Below the pieces are notes generated by a model that did no database searches, had not been told where the DNA came from, and saw only the letters and a list, made by a program, of their open reading frames with translations. The translations under genes were made by a program, and so were the position numbers. This document shows positions 47,641 to 58,497 of a stretch of DNA of 64,000 bases, piece by piece (positions within the stretch are counted from its first letter, which is position 1; each line of letters starts with the position of its first letter). The stretch covers positions 13,530,886-13,594,885 of the forward strand of contig OY987236.1 in NCBI GenBank assembly GCA_963920705.1. The letters run 5' to 3'. The DNA is from Odiellus spinosus (Eukaryota > Arthropoda > Arachnida > Opiliones > Phalangiidae).

Positions 47641-48424
47641 GTAAATATATGGGGAATTTGTTTGAAAACATTGGTAAATATCAGCTGGAATGGTGTAATA
47701 AAACTCGTTATTATGTATGGAAATATACTGAAGGAAACTTGGATAAATTGGAAAATTAAAAATGGAAAATGTTTTCGTATCCTTCATAGAAGCGGGATAC
47801 TGAACTATTTTAAATTTCAGCTTTCCAATCCTTCGCGAAGACAGCCTCAGGAAGTAAAATTATTTTTAGATACATATTTTATTCCACCTCTAGTTTCTAG
47901 CAAAATCATAGCTTTGTTATTACCCATCATATTTATGATTCATTGATTAAAATATAAAGGAAACCAATATCTTCCAACTCTTAAGTTTAATAAATTAAAT
48001 TTAGTAACGAAACTTTCAACTAAAGTTCCATCTATATACTCTGAAAAGCTGTACAATAAATAATCCTTTAAAAATTAAAATATTCAATAATGCGCGAAAT
48101 TATATGTAAATAAGTACGGCATTAAACCTATACTTAATTTAAACATCGGGAATTGATCGAGTTGAATAAATTGGTTTTATTTATTTAAAATTTATTTAAA
48201 TAGAATCTGCAAACTAAAAACCGAAGCCTAGTTTCTTGAAATGTGCCCAAGATAGATACGAAACGAATAGAATATAAATATTAGAAATTAAACGTAAAGC
48301 TAAGAATTAACATGAATACAATGTTTAAACTGAAAGTCCATGAATTATTACTTCATGCTTGCTTCAAAGGATAATCTCATTGATGCTTTGGTTATATCTA
48401 AACCATCTCTACATTTTGAATCGT
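47641..48424. other. AT-rich intergenic DNA
   Basis: Nothing recognised. The 167-codon plus-strand frame ending at 47946 begins in the minisatellite and poly(A) run and is not credible. Confidence 0.45.
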
Positions 48425-48428
48425 TTAA

Positions 48429-48993
48429 AGGGATAATGCAACCTAACAACAAGTGATTTTTTTTTATCCATTCGTTATCGTTTAAAAAATTTACAAACAA
48501 ATATTAAACTAGAAATAAATTTAAATCTTACCCAGAATATATGCTTAGCTGGATTCATGGAGATTATCCTGAACTAAGGACTAGCGACCAATGACATCGA
48601 GGTGGGCAGACACTCGCGAACTTGGGTGTACAAAATTTTATAACTCTTTGCACTATCAAAGCTCAACTCAGAGATCATAAGAGTTCACTGAGCTAAACTC
48701 AGTGAACTCAGGTGTACAGCGAATTCAAGAGAGTCTGATCTGACTCCTCGAATGACGTTGATCGTGGAGTTCCTGCGTTCTCCATATAAGAGACATCGAT
48801 CAATGTCATTGGTCACTAGAACTTATACTGGGAGTTCAGGTGATCTCCAATGAATCCAGCTAAGCCTATTTTCCGTGTAAGTTTTAAATTTGATTGTAGT
48901 TTAATATTTGTTTTTAATTGTTTTTACTGTTGAATTAGGGTTATTTAAACAATACGGATTAAAAATCACTTGTTGTTAGTTTGCATTGCTCTT
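48429..48993. mobile_element. TTAA-type palindromic MITE, family C, copy 2
   Basis: After TTAA (48425-48428) it starts AGGGATAATGCAACCTAACA; the decayed right end is GCATTGCTCTT. It carries the family inner arms GCTTAGCTGGATTCATGGAG and ATGAATCCAGCTAAGCCTA. A 153-bp element is nested at 48598-48750. Confidence 0.8.
48598..48750. mobile_element. 153-bp element nested in family C copy 2
   Basis: Flanked by AATGACAT (48590-48597) and AATGACGT (48751-48758), an 8-bp duplication with one difference; absent from copies 1 and 3. Ends CGAGG and CCTCG are inverted. The centre holds a perfect hairpin with 12-bp arms, GAGTTCACTGAG and CTCAGTGAACTC (48681-48709), loop CTAAA. An 8-bp duplication fits hAT-like elements. 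Confidence 0.75.
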
Positions 48994-49579
48994 TTCGAAA
49001 ATGACACTCAAATTCTATATTTGAAGCTCGTTAAAAATCCTCAATTATGTTTAATTTTAATTGAAGGTACCAAAAAATCTTCAGTATTTCGGAATGAAGA
49101 TATATAAAAACAAATTTATATTATTTAGTTAAATTCTCTATTATATAATCAAACTTTAATAATTTAACATAATAATAGCAACTGAATACTGAAGATTTTT
49201 TTTAAATCTTCAATTATGCGTGCGATTCTAAAGGGGCTATGCTATTAAACCTAATTTAAATAAAAGTATTGAACGAAATAAACTATAATTGGATTTATAC
49301 CTTAATCCCTTTAAGACTAGAATAAAAGAATTAGAGTCGAAAGGGAATAATATCCCCAAAAGTCTGTGAAAATAGACTTGTATAAGAAGCCATTACAGAA
49401 GATAGAACCCTGCCTTGAATTTCTTTTACTTTCCTTATACATGTAGGAAATGATAGTCTAATCGTGGGAGGGGGATTTTCTTTTATGTCCTTACGCGTAA
49501 AACCGTTAAAAACGAAAGAGTTGCTGCATGCTTATTCGAGCAACCAACCCTTCTTGAAGAAGTTTTTTTTCTCTTTGGC
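48994..49579. other. AT-rich intergenic DNA
   Basis: Nothing recognised. Confidence 0.4.
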
Positions 49580-49583
49580 TTAA

Positions 49584-50290
49584 AGTGACTCTGTCACTGA
49601 TTTTTCATGAGCTCAAAATAGAAAATGAATAACATTTTCAGAAAGATTGTTTAAAAATGGTTCAAAATATATGAAAGTCCAACTTCCAGAAGCAAAGGGC
49701 CAGATAAATGTACTAGCCATCACCCCCTGTCTCGAGTGACTTGGAATTTAGGCTGGCCGCGCTTGGCTATATTGTCTTCCCCCAACTCCGGAATTTCTCC
49801 AAAGATTGGCGCTTCCGATTTCGCTATTTATACGCCAACTGCGGCCGCTATAGTGTCTCGAATTAGAATCTGCCGATACATCATTGTAGAGGTCGGGGTT
49901 TGAACAAGATTATCCACAAACATTTGGTTAATCATTTAATCATAAAAACTAATCGGTTAATTATTCGCGATTACATTGCATTTATCATAGACTTCCCGTG
50001 GATAATTTCAAAATATGAATAAAGATAAAACAAACAGAAATTATCTTATCCAAACCCCGACCTCTACATCTTTGCTGATAGTGGACTTTTGTATATTTGT
50101 CGTATGTAGGCTCTACAATAGCCACTCGAGCACAGTGATAATGTATTGCGAGGAATGTTCATTTTAAAAATCTCGAAAATGACGATTATAATATATATTT
50201 TTATTGTTGCGGTATATTTTCTATTGAGTCCTTTTTTAAACGATCTTTCCGGAAAATGCTACTCAATTACCTATTCGTGAGAGTTTCACT
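49584..50290. mobile_element. TTAA-flanked composite element (family G ends, F and H segments, nested Q)
   Basis: TTAA at 49580-49583 and 50291-50294 with degraded family G ends (AGTGACTCTG; GAGTTTCACT). Inside, in order: family F core inverted (49735-49870, GGCCGCGCTTGGCTATATTG), family Q MITE (49886-50067), and family H inverted (GTAGGCTCTACAATAGCCAC, 50107). This is the only copy in which both G ends, F and H are seen together. Confidence 0.65.
49886..50067. mobile_element. MITE, family Q, 182-bp copy
   Basis: Ends GTAGAGGTCGGGGTTTGAAC and CAAACCCCGACCTCTAC are inverted repeats over about 24 bp with one mismatch. Longer interior than the 114-bp copy at 43443; shares AATCGGTTAATTATTCGCGA with the partial copy at 30631. 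Confidence 0.85.
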
Positions 50291-50294
50291 TTAA

Positions 50295-51019
50295 AGTATG
50301 TGATACTATCCCTTTAATCTTAGAAAACCAATAAATATAAGAATGAAAGGAAGAAATATAGAAAGGCAAAGATGTGGGATCACATGTTAGCTTATTTTCG
50401 GAAAACCGATGCAGGCTTATGTACTAAACTTGCAGTCTTAAAAATATACGTATTTCTCAATTTAAAATCAATTTTTCAATGAGAATGTGGGATTTTCTAA
50501 GATTGTAAAGGTGGAGATACGCCTCGAGGCAGGATAACTTTTAGTTAGTTTTCTCTCATAAATATTTAGTAGGCACTCACTCTCTCACGCTCTCATTTAC
50601 TAAAAAAAGACCAACATTCTTTTTGTTTTGTTTTATATTGTGAGCTTAAAGCTGATTTGACGCCTTTAACTTAATGCGATGGCTTTTCTTTTTCTTGATT
50701 TATTTTCGTGTTTTTCGAGCTTGACTTGTAGGCGTATATTTGGAAATTTGTGTGGATTTATTTTGCATTTAAAGGGAAACGATCAGAAAAATATTTTTCC
50801 TTCTCTTGAAATCGGCGTAGTATTTTACAAATATTACTCTATAAACAAAATGGCACTGAAAAAATGTTTAACCGTTTTCTAGCAAACAGAAATTGAAACT
50901 CCCGATTAGACCCGATTGTTTTCGTTAAAATTAGAATTTTTAGAAAATGGACGGGGTCAGTTATTGCGCAATTGCTAGATCCCGACTTAAATATAGCTAT
51001 CTAATACTTATAACGTTTA
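50295..51019. other. AT-rich intergenic DNA
   Basis: A TTAA-adjacent motif GATACTATCCCTTTAA (about 50307-50322) looks like an isolated family S end. Nothing else. Confidence 0.4.
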
Positions 51020-51250
51020 AAGTTTACGTGGAATTGGACACGATTCGGGCCTTTGCAAATTGATCTCGCGCCAAACTTACGAATTTGATTTTTAGTAATT
51101 GAAATTCGCGAGACTTTTTTACATACGCGTGACGTCGGTTTTACTTCATTTCAATGTTTTCCCATATAATAACGAAAGCTTTCCCAATGAAGGAAAATTT
51201 AATTTTGTCAAAAATGGTCAAACAAAAAACCCGAATTCAACAAAATTTTC
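51020..51250. mobile_element. Family R segment, uninterrupted
   Basis: GGACACGATTCGGGCCTTTG, GATCTCGCGCCAAACTTACG, ATACGCGTGACGTCGGTTTT and CATATAATAACGAAAG run collinear with family R, without the family Q insertion seen at 43443. Only one half of the palindrome is present. Confidence 0.6.
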
Positions 51251-51285
51251 ACGAAAGCGGGTGCGACAAATCTCTAAATAATTAT

Positions 51286-51468
51286 AGCAGCGTTCATACT
51301 ACAGACTTTCAAACCTTTTATCCATTTTGGAAAGGTCAAATTATAAAATTTTTGGGGCTCACTCGTGTAGACCTTTGATCAAGAAACAAAATAATATCTT
51401 AAAAAGTCGATTTGCACATTCGAAACGGTTTGAAAACGTTTCTAAAGGGTCAAGTGTGAACGTAGCTT
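51286..51468. mobile_element. MITE, family B, short copy
   Basis: Ends AGCAGCGTTCATACTACAG (51286) and AAGTGTGAACGTAGCT (ending 51468) are inverted; the interior is shortened to 183 bp. Confidence 0.75.
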
Positions 51469-52039
51469 ATGTTTCTTTGATCGAAAATGATGTTAAAGTT
51501 GTTTTTCGAGGAGTTTCCATTTGAAATCCTCTCAAGAACTAAGCGGGCGAACAAATTTGCATGATTCTAGCTATATAACGAATTTTAAAATTGCCGAAAG
51601 TATATTTTTTCTTCCTTTAAACTTAAAATATCACATTTTTTTAATGTTTTCTATTTATTTTGGGATTTTGAAATTTTTATGCCACTAGAACTTCAATTAT
51701 CTTGAAAGCACTACTTTGTATGATAAATTTATACTTCGCAAAACTTTTATATTATAGTGTTTTGAATAATAGTGAAACTCAAATCCCAAATTTAGTAATA
51801 AGTTTATAAGTAACATAATATATAATGGAATGACACTTCATATTGTTTCAATGCCTTATTTATTAGTCGAGGGAAACTCAAAAACCTTTGGTCTATATCA
51901 CCATTGACTTTTTCTACCATAGCGTAATTTAAAATTGACCAATCCTACTGTAAAATTGAGGAATTCGAAATATCCATACTCATAAACCAACTTCCAGGGG
52001 CTAAGACCAATAGGGTACAAATATACTGATAAATTTTTA
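51469..52039. other. AT-rich intergenic DNA
   Basis: Nothing recognised. Confidence 0.4.
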
Positions 52040-52400
52040 CAATAGATAGCGCGCATGCACCTCACTCTATCGCTCGCTCTCGTGCCTATCCACGTATTAC
52101 AAACGTTGCTATGGGAAACGCGTCCAGTCTCGAAGCGCGAAGGGAGGGGTTACCACCTAGTTTGTCTCTCTCGTCATGGCTTAGCAAATAGCGACATCTC
52201 TTAACAGATCGGCGCGTAAAGAGTGTACCCGAATAGCACGCTTTCCCTGCAAGTTCCTCTTGAATTTCGAATTTGTCTAAGGACTTGTAAAAATATTCGT
52301 TTTGACAATGGGGGATCATTGGCGGTATTAGGTAAATTTTTATATTGAGGCGGGGGTTACAATGAGACTGCCAGAGAAAGCAGTTTCTACCCAAGATAGT
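52040..52400. promoter_or_regulatory. GC/CpG-rich island, possible promoter
   Basis: An abrupt GC-rich stretch (strongest 52045-52240) with many CpG sites, in AT-rich DNA, unrelated to any repeat in the window. GTTGCTATGGGAAAC at about 52105-52119 fits a relaxed RFX X-box with a 3-base spacer. A 102-codon minus-strand frame (52086-52394) covers it. Alternatives are a coding exon on the minus strand or a GC-rich MITE; no inverted ends were found. Confidence 0.25.
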
Positions 52401-52895
52401 TTTACAATAACGATACCTGGATTAATGTAATTAGCTAAAACTGAGTCGTTTAAAGTTTACGGCCACTAGGGATCTCTATCACGATCGATTTTGACTCAAA
52501 ACAAATATTGGATGGCGGATATAATGCTGCGGGGATTTTATAAAGATTCTGCTTTTAGTTGATTGCCAAAATCATGTTTTTTTTTTTTTTTTTTGTGCAA
52601 TTCAGAGACACTTTCTGTATGTTTTTTAGAAGCAAAATCAATCAACTTAAGTGGTTTTTGTTTAATTTTTTAAAGTTGAATAGTTTTCGCGTTAATTTTT
52701 TCCTAGTTAAAAGTTTTTTTCCCTCTAAGTAGGCTCTGAGCTTAATTACTGCCGCGGACGATTTGTATCTAAAAATCTAGTTAACACGCTTCAAAAGTGG
52801 AGTTGAAAACGGTTTCAAAGTGACTAGTGTAAAATTTCGCGAAACTTTTTTCTTTTTCGCATTACCCTTATATAAATAATTAGCTTAAGGATAGC
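52401..52895. other. Intergenic DNA with family U and B fragments
   Basis: 52510-52640 resembles family U (GCTGCGGGGATTTTATAAAG, GACACTTTCTGTATGTTTT) with a T-rich run near 52580. 52790-52840 carries a family B end (GTGACTAGTGTAAAAT). Confidence 0.45.
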
Positions 52896-52899
52896 TTAA

Positions 52900-53046
52900 A
52901 GGCCTAAGATTACTTCTGCCTGTCACCCTGGAAACAAACTCACCCTCTAGGCTTTCTCTTGCCTTTCTATCCAAAAAGGGAAGCTCAGAAGGTGAGCCCA
53001 CTTCCAGTGAAACAGGCAGGTTACAGGCAGAAGAAATCCTAGGCCT
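52900..53046. mobile_element. TTAA-flanked MITE, family D, copy 1 (147 bp)
   Basis: Flanked by TTAA (52896-52899 and 53047-53050). Ends AGGCCTAAGATTACTTCTGC and the complement of CAGAAGAAATCCTAGGCCT give inverted repeats of about 28 bp including CTGCCTGTCACC. The two halves are largely complementary throughout. Copy 2 at 63250-63394. Confidence 0.88.
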
Positions 53047-53164
53047 TTAACATTGTAAAGGTCTGCCAAATGAAGTTGATACAAACGATATCCGATATCA
53101 AAAAAATGAACAAACTATAATGTAAACCATGAACGCCAAGGCTTCAAAAATCTTCTCTCATCGC

Positions 53165-53580
53165 TCTTCATTCCCGGAAAAAAGTTGCTATGCCAAAAAA
53201 TTTAAGAATTTTTTCCGAATTTTTATACACTTTTTTGAGGTTTAAATTAATTTCTAAAGTTTGATCAAATTTGAATAAAAGCAAATATAAATTTGGATCA
53301 AGCATATTATTTCAGCCTTCAACAGTGCTTTTGATGGCCAACGTCTTCAAGGTCAAATCCCGGCCTATTCTTTTAATGTTAAGCCATGTTGAAGGCTGAA
53401 ATAATGATTGGTCCGAATTTATATTTACTTTTAAAGAAATTTAACCAAACAAATTAATTAAAATACCAAAAACGTGTCTAAAATTGTGAAAAAATTCTTA
53501 AATATGTGTTTTTGGCACGGTGATTCCAAAAATAAACTGAAAGCTGTTCCATTTTTAGCTTCCCTATAATACCTGTCTCT
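53165..53580. mobile_element. Family E palindromic repeat, copy 2
   Basis: The most complete family E copy: CATATTATTTCAGCCTTCAA (53307) and TTGAAGGCTGAAATAATG (53392) are inverted around AGGTCAAATCCCGGCCTATT. The outer parts, AGTTGCTATGCC and AAGCTGTTCC, are also weakly inverted. Confidence 0.7.
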
Positions 53581-55844
53581 TTCTCACCACGCGTCAATAT
53601 TACCTCGAATGGTATTTAAAGAGTTGACCCAAAAAGCATTTTTTCCACAATACTGTGTATTATTTATTCGTACTTATACACAATGTAAAACCTCGTAGGA
53701 AATAAAGTAGTTACGAAAAACTCATCTCGACTAGGAATATACCTGCAATGTGCTTCTAAAAATACATTTCATCTAGCTGAACAGGATGACATCACCCAGA
53801 ACAGTCTTAAACCACCCTTATCTGATATAGTAAAAATCTCTTCAACAAGTTGAGATAGGATTTTTACCAGATTTTTTCCTTTCGTTCGCGTTCAATCGAT
53901 TAATAGTAAGGTAAAGCTGATCAGATTAGGTTTTCATCAACTACGAAGGTATAGATTTTCTTAGATCTTATCTAAACTTCTTGAAGATGTTCGTATTCAA
54001 ACGCAAATATTGATTTTTGTTATAAAATCAGATCTTGCCTGCTTTGTATCTTTTCCACCTTTTAACTTTAATTCATTTATGACTCATTGCGGATAGAATC
54101 GTGATGTCTGTCCGTGGTTCAGGCTTAAAATAAGTTTAAAAGGTTACTTACACCAATTTTTAGATATTCCCCGAGAAAGATTACGTCATTGATATTGATT
54201 TTTATTGGTTGCCCATATCACGTGTTTTCTACGGGCATAGACCGGAAATATTTTATTTTTGATAAAAATCCTTCGAAGTAAATTATAGTGATACCACAAA
54301 ATGCTCCTATTTTAACCAAAGTTTGAAATTCAAATTCTAAAATTTATTTTAAATGTTTTATCAACTCTAAATTGATAGATTTGAAATTTATTTTTTATTT
54401 AAAATTAATACTAGACTCAGGAAATAAGTAATTTTTAAATGATTTGGAACGTAAAAATATGCGTAAAAGGTATTCATTACACGATATTTCATAAATTGCA
54501 CTCAAAGTTTGGCTACCTGTTATTTCCATAGTTTCATTTTACAGATCAAGAGAGCATATTGCTATAATTTTAGCTATGTTAAGCCTTTTTGTCTCACGAA
54601 TTAAAAATAATCCCTACAATGACGTATTTTATGCTATATCTAAAATGGATAATTTATTGTAGAAAATGTTCAAGACATTTTAAAAGTTTTAATGAAGATT
54701 AATTTGTAAATAATGGTGGGTTTAGCTCCCTATCCCTTTAAGACTTAAACGAGCTTGGATTCTTACGTAAGGGTTTGTTAGCGTCGTCTACTTGACTTCA
54801 TTCAGCAATATTTCACGTACGAAGTATGTATAGTTCGTCCATTGTTCAAGGGTGAATACAAGCTGAAGGCTCGAAGGTGTTTGTTTGAAAGCTTTATTCA
54901 CCACTACCTGTTTTTTCATCAGGTGTAGTATATATAGTCACTGGTTCTCTAGCAACAGCCGTTTCCCAAGAACGTGTATTCGTAATTCTGTTCGTGGCAG
55001 CTTCGCGAGATTAAATCAAAATTGCGGCAAAATGGAGTAGAAAACGAAGGCAGCGCGGAGCCGTTATATAGTCGAGTCTTGTATGAACGGTAGACATTTG
55101 CGTAGGGGGGAAATTGCCTTTGACGGGAAACCCGGGATTGAGAGAGACATTCGAAAAGATAGGGGGAGGACGACGAGTTAACGGAGAGTAACGTTTTACA
55201 CCTTAGAGCCTTAATATCGTAACTGAAATAACTGGTAATTGGGGTTAAAAGGTCATGGGAGAGATTAAAAACTTAACCAGTTATTTTTAAAATGATACTT
55301 AAACCTGGTTAGAAAGAAACCTTAAAATGAAAGTGTCATTAATACATATAGGTAATTTTTTCCCGATATATGATGTAGTTTACTTCTGGAACGTAATTAA
55401 CGATACTTACAAGAAGATAAGCATTTGGCGCCTTATCTACGAACAAATTACTCGTTTTCAAACGTATAACAATGGATAAGAAAATTCAATTTCCAGAATC
55501 ACACTAAAATATAAGAAAAATATTTAAAATTGACTTTTAATTTGAAGGATAAAAATAAAACTAAGATTTTAAATTATATTTTATTTCATTATTTTTCACG
55601 AAAATAAAATTTGAATTTTTTTATCCGAATGTATAACACGAATAATTTTCTAAGATAAAGCCAATTTCGGATAAAAATGGATATGGATTAAGTTTTTTAC
55701 TTTATCTTTGAATAAGTTAACTCGTATGAAAAATAGTCTATTTTTAATCAAACAGATAAAATTCAGTATATTTTATCCTATTAATAAAAATTATACGAAT
55801 TCCGAGCTCTATTCTTATCACGTTTCAAAACTCGCGAGAATCAA
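53581..55844. other. Intergenic DNA with a GC-richer unique patch
   Basis: 54760-55200 is clearly less AT-rich than its flanks and unlike any other part of the window. On the minus strand it includes CTGATGAAAAAACAGG followed by GAATAAAGCTTTC, loosely like retroelement ends. No open frame of note. Confidence 0.35.
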
Positions 55845-56004
55845 CTGTAGGCTCTACAATAGCCACGCGACCATAGTGATGACGTGATATTACGGGGAAT
55901 TTTTATTTCAAAAATTTCGTAAAGGCTATTATAATTTTTTTTTTTTTTTTTTTTTCTGTAGCAGTAATTATAGATATATTTCCGAAAATCCTTGACAGTC
56001 TTAC
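55845..56004. mobile_element. Family H segment (inverted) with a family G end
   Basis: GAGAATCAACTGTAGGCTCT and ACAATAGCCACGCGACCATA are the complement of family H. About 110 bases on, GACAGTCTTACT abuts TTAA (56005-56008), the same arrangement as at 50095-50294. The left end is missing. Contains a T run of about 20 near 55937. Confidence 0.6.
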
Positions 56005-56008
56005 TTTA

Positions 56009-56789
56009 AAATTTTGAATTTTTTTTTTTCAAAAAAAGGTTTCGCTCCAAAATACGGTTGCGGCGTTTTTTCACAGCTATATGCTAAAGAACTCCATTAG
56101 AAAAGAGGGATAGGCAGGATGAGTATGAAGATGAGGATGGGGAGGGAAATCCGGGTAAAGAGAAAATAGGGATAAAAAGTTTAGGAAAAATCCCCAGGTG
56201 ACGAGAACCAAGCCGCTATAATAGATGCTGACTGCAATAGACAGTCGTAACGCGCGTGCTTCTCGGCTCACACCAAGTCCATCAACAATTCACGCTTGCA
56301 TCTACGCCTTTTTTAGTCCCAGATTTCATTAAAATGCGCTTTACTGGATTTGCCGAAAGGCAGTTGGTCTAGAAGAAGACTAGAACCCACGTTCTGTTTA
56401 CCGTTCTGGGACGTTTCTCCCCTCCCCTACCCCTACTTTTTTTTATTATTTTCAGCTGCCTTTTTGAGTGAAAAGATTTGAATGTGCGTGTGAAAAAAAT
56501 TGTTTTCGCTATACGATTCGGGGGATTTTCCTAGGAAGGAAATGTGTGTTTTATAATATATACCATGCATTACGTTTTGGCGAAAGGAAAAAAAAGGGAC
56601 ATTGAAGCTTTTTATCAATTATTACGATTTCAAAGTTAAAGGGATACTATATAATCTGGAAGCAATTTACGCTTTAATTGATCTAGACTAAACATTATCA
56701 AACTCGCCAAAGGTTTGTGCTAATGTTAGTTTAATTATTGAAGTTGTAAAATTAGGTTAAAAATTTAGGGTTGAGCCCCAAATTTTAGG
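56009..56789. other. Intergenic DNA
   Basis: 56070-56290 is GC-richer; the minus-strand frame there has no recognised features. 56638 onward begins like family S (TTAA AGGGATACTATA) and shares ACTCGCCAAAGG with 14751-14870. Confidence 0.4.
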
Positions 56790-57150
56790 AATGAGTTTAA
56801 GCAAAAGTCTATCACTTTATTCAATAAAAGTAAACCGCTACTATCAGCTGTAAAAGGTCCAGGAAAATGTACCTTCAGATTCTGATTCGAGACACTCTAG
56901 CGGCCGCAGTCGGTGTAAACATTTAACGGAGGAAGCGCCACTCTTTGGAGAAACTCCGCATTTGGGAGGGAAGACAATATAGCCAAGCGCGGCCCGCCTA
57001 AATTCCGTCCCTCTCTCCCTATTCAAAATATTGAGGAAGAGTCCAAACCACTCGAGCAAGACAGGGGTGATGACTTTTTTGTCTATTTTTAAGTGATGGG
57101 CTATGACGTAAAACTGGACCTTTGCTGAGGGTATTAAGCTACGGGGCGAA
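56790..57150. mobile_element. Family F element, copy 2
   Basis: Contains the conserved core CAGATTCTGATTCGAGACAC, GAGGGAAGACAATATAGCC, AAGCGCGGCC, GTGATGGGCTATGACGTAAA and ends ATTAAGCTACGGGGC, collinear with 32540-32816. The left arm holds TTTATTCAATAAAAGTAAAC, whose complement flanks copy 1 on its right. Confidence 0.7.
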
Positions 57151-58081
57151 GCAATTTAAGCTAAATAGGCATGGCATATAGTATGATTGAAGAAATAAAA
57201 AATAATAATAGTATGCCAAGAAAATATACTTATGTGGTAAAACGTTAGGTAATGGAAAGTTTTATGGCAAAACTTTTCCAATATTATCGTATATGGCTCT
57301 TCTAGTTAGTCATTTCAGAAATCAAACTGCCCGTGCAGTAGAATCCTTTATTCAAGTAATATCGGAGAAAGTCGGCAAATGAGAAAATCGTCTCAACCAC
57401 GTATCCGTATATAGTCATTTTAGATATCTACATCCGAACGGGATCCCCATTACGGCCAAACAAAAGAGAAAGAAAGAAAAAAACTCGATATCCGCTTGTC
57501 CTGTTATCCCTCTTATCCGCCTCTCCTTTATACAAGTATGGATATATATACAATTCTTTATGTTCAGGTATATTAGAAAAGGGAGAGAAATGTCTTATTC
57601 CATATTCCTTTAGACTCTCTGTTATCTTCATTTGAGACAATGAGTACGAAGCTGAAAGCGAATGATTTTCTATTTGATCCCTCTTACCTCGGTTTTTTTC
57701 TTTCCTCGAACGTCATTTCATTGACTCTATATAGCTAGCATTGTTAAACGGACTCGAAAGAATAGGAAGAACGTTTCTTTCTTCGTAAGTTCGTATACAG
57801 TCAGGGGAAGTAACGGGTAAATTGCGTGTATTAGGGGACGATTTTCTAAAGGGCTAGTGTCATTCAAATTCAAGTTATTAAGCATCGGAAGTCGTACGAT
57901 TCGATATAATTTCAATGAAAATTTTTTTATATTTTTAAATTACATGTATATTTACACTTTGAGGAGATTGTTTTGTGATTCTAGAGTGGTGAATTGATTG
58001 GGCAGTGAATTTTATCCAAGATGCACTCGTCCTTTAGTACGTACGATTGTAGAGCTATCTATCCCGCCCTTGATAACAACT
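57151..58081. other. Intergenic DNA with two adjacent protein-like frames
   Basis: Minus-strand frames at 57727-57915 (62 codons) and 57428-57640 (70 codons) have mixed, non-repetitive composition. Between them lie a good donor (GAG|GTAAGAG) and acceptor (CGCTTTCAG), but only about 36 bases apart, too short for a typical animal intron, and no frame joins convincingly. Not called as a gene. Confidence 0.2.
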
Positions 58082-58497
58082 TTACATGTAAATCATATGC
58101 AAATATTGTACAATATGTAAATCATATGCAAATATTGTACAATATGTAAATCATATGCAAATATTGTACAATATGTAAATATGTAAATATTGTACAATAT
58201 GTAAATCATATGCAAATATTGTACAATATGTAAATCATATGCAAATATTGTACAATATGTAAGTCGGATTCAAATATTGTATAATATGTAAATCGGATGC
58301 AAATATTGTACAATATGCAAATCGGATGCAAATATTGTACAAAATGTAAATCAGAAGCAAATATTGTACAAAATGTAAATCAGAAGCAAATATTGTACAA
58401 AATGTAAATCGGATGCAAATATTGTACAAAATGTAAATCGGAAGCAAATATTGTACAAAATGTAAATCAGAAGCAAATATTGTACAAAATGTAAATC
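58082..58497. repeat. 29-bp minisatellite, about 14 copies
   Basis: Unit contains the palindromic core AATATTGTACAATATG then TAAATCATATGCA. The left half is homogeneous and the right half drifts to AAAATGTAAATC(G/A)GAAGC. One unit near 58180 is shortened. Inverted single units occur at 58655-58705. Confidence 0.93.

Noticed and set aside
47443-47946. 167-codon plus-strand open frame
   Set aside because: It starts in the 33-bp minisatellite, translates the poly(A) run into lysines and shows no protein-like composition.
54885-54925. CTGATGA-like motif suggesting a second hammerhead
   Set aside because: The minus strand has CTGATGAAAAAACAGG, but the GAA core and stem pairing do not follow; GAATAAAGC is not a hammerhead core.
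57428-57915. Two-exon minus-strand gene
   Set aside because: The implied intron would be only about 36 bp and the frames do not join into a convincing product.
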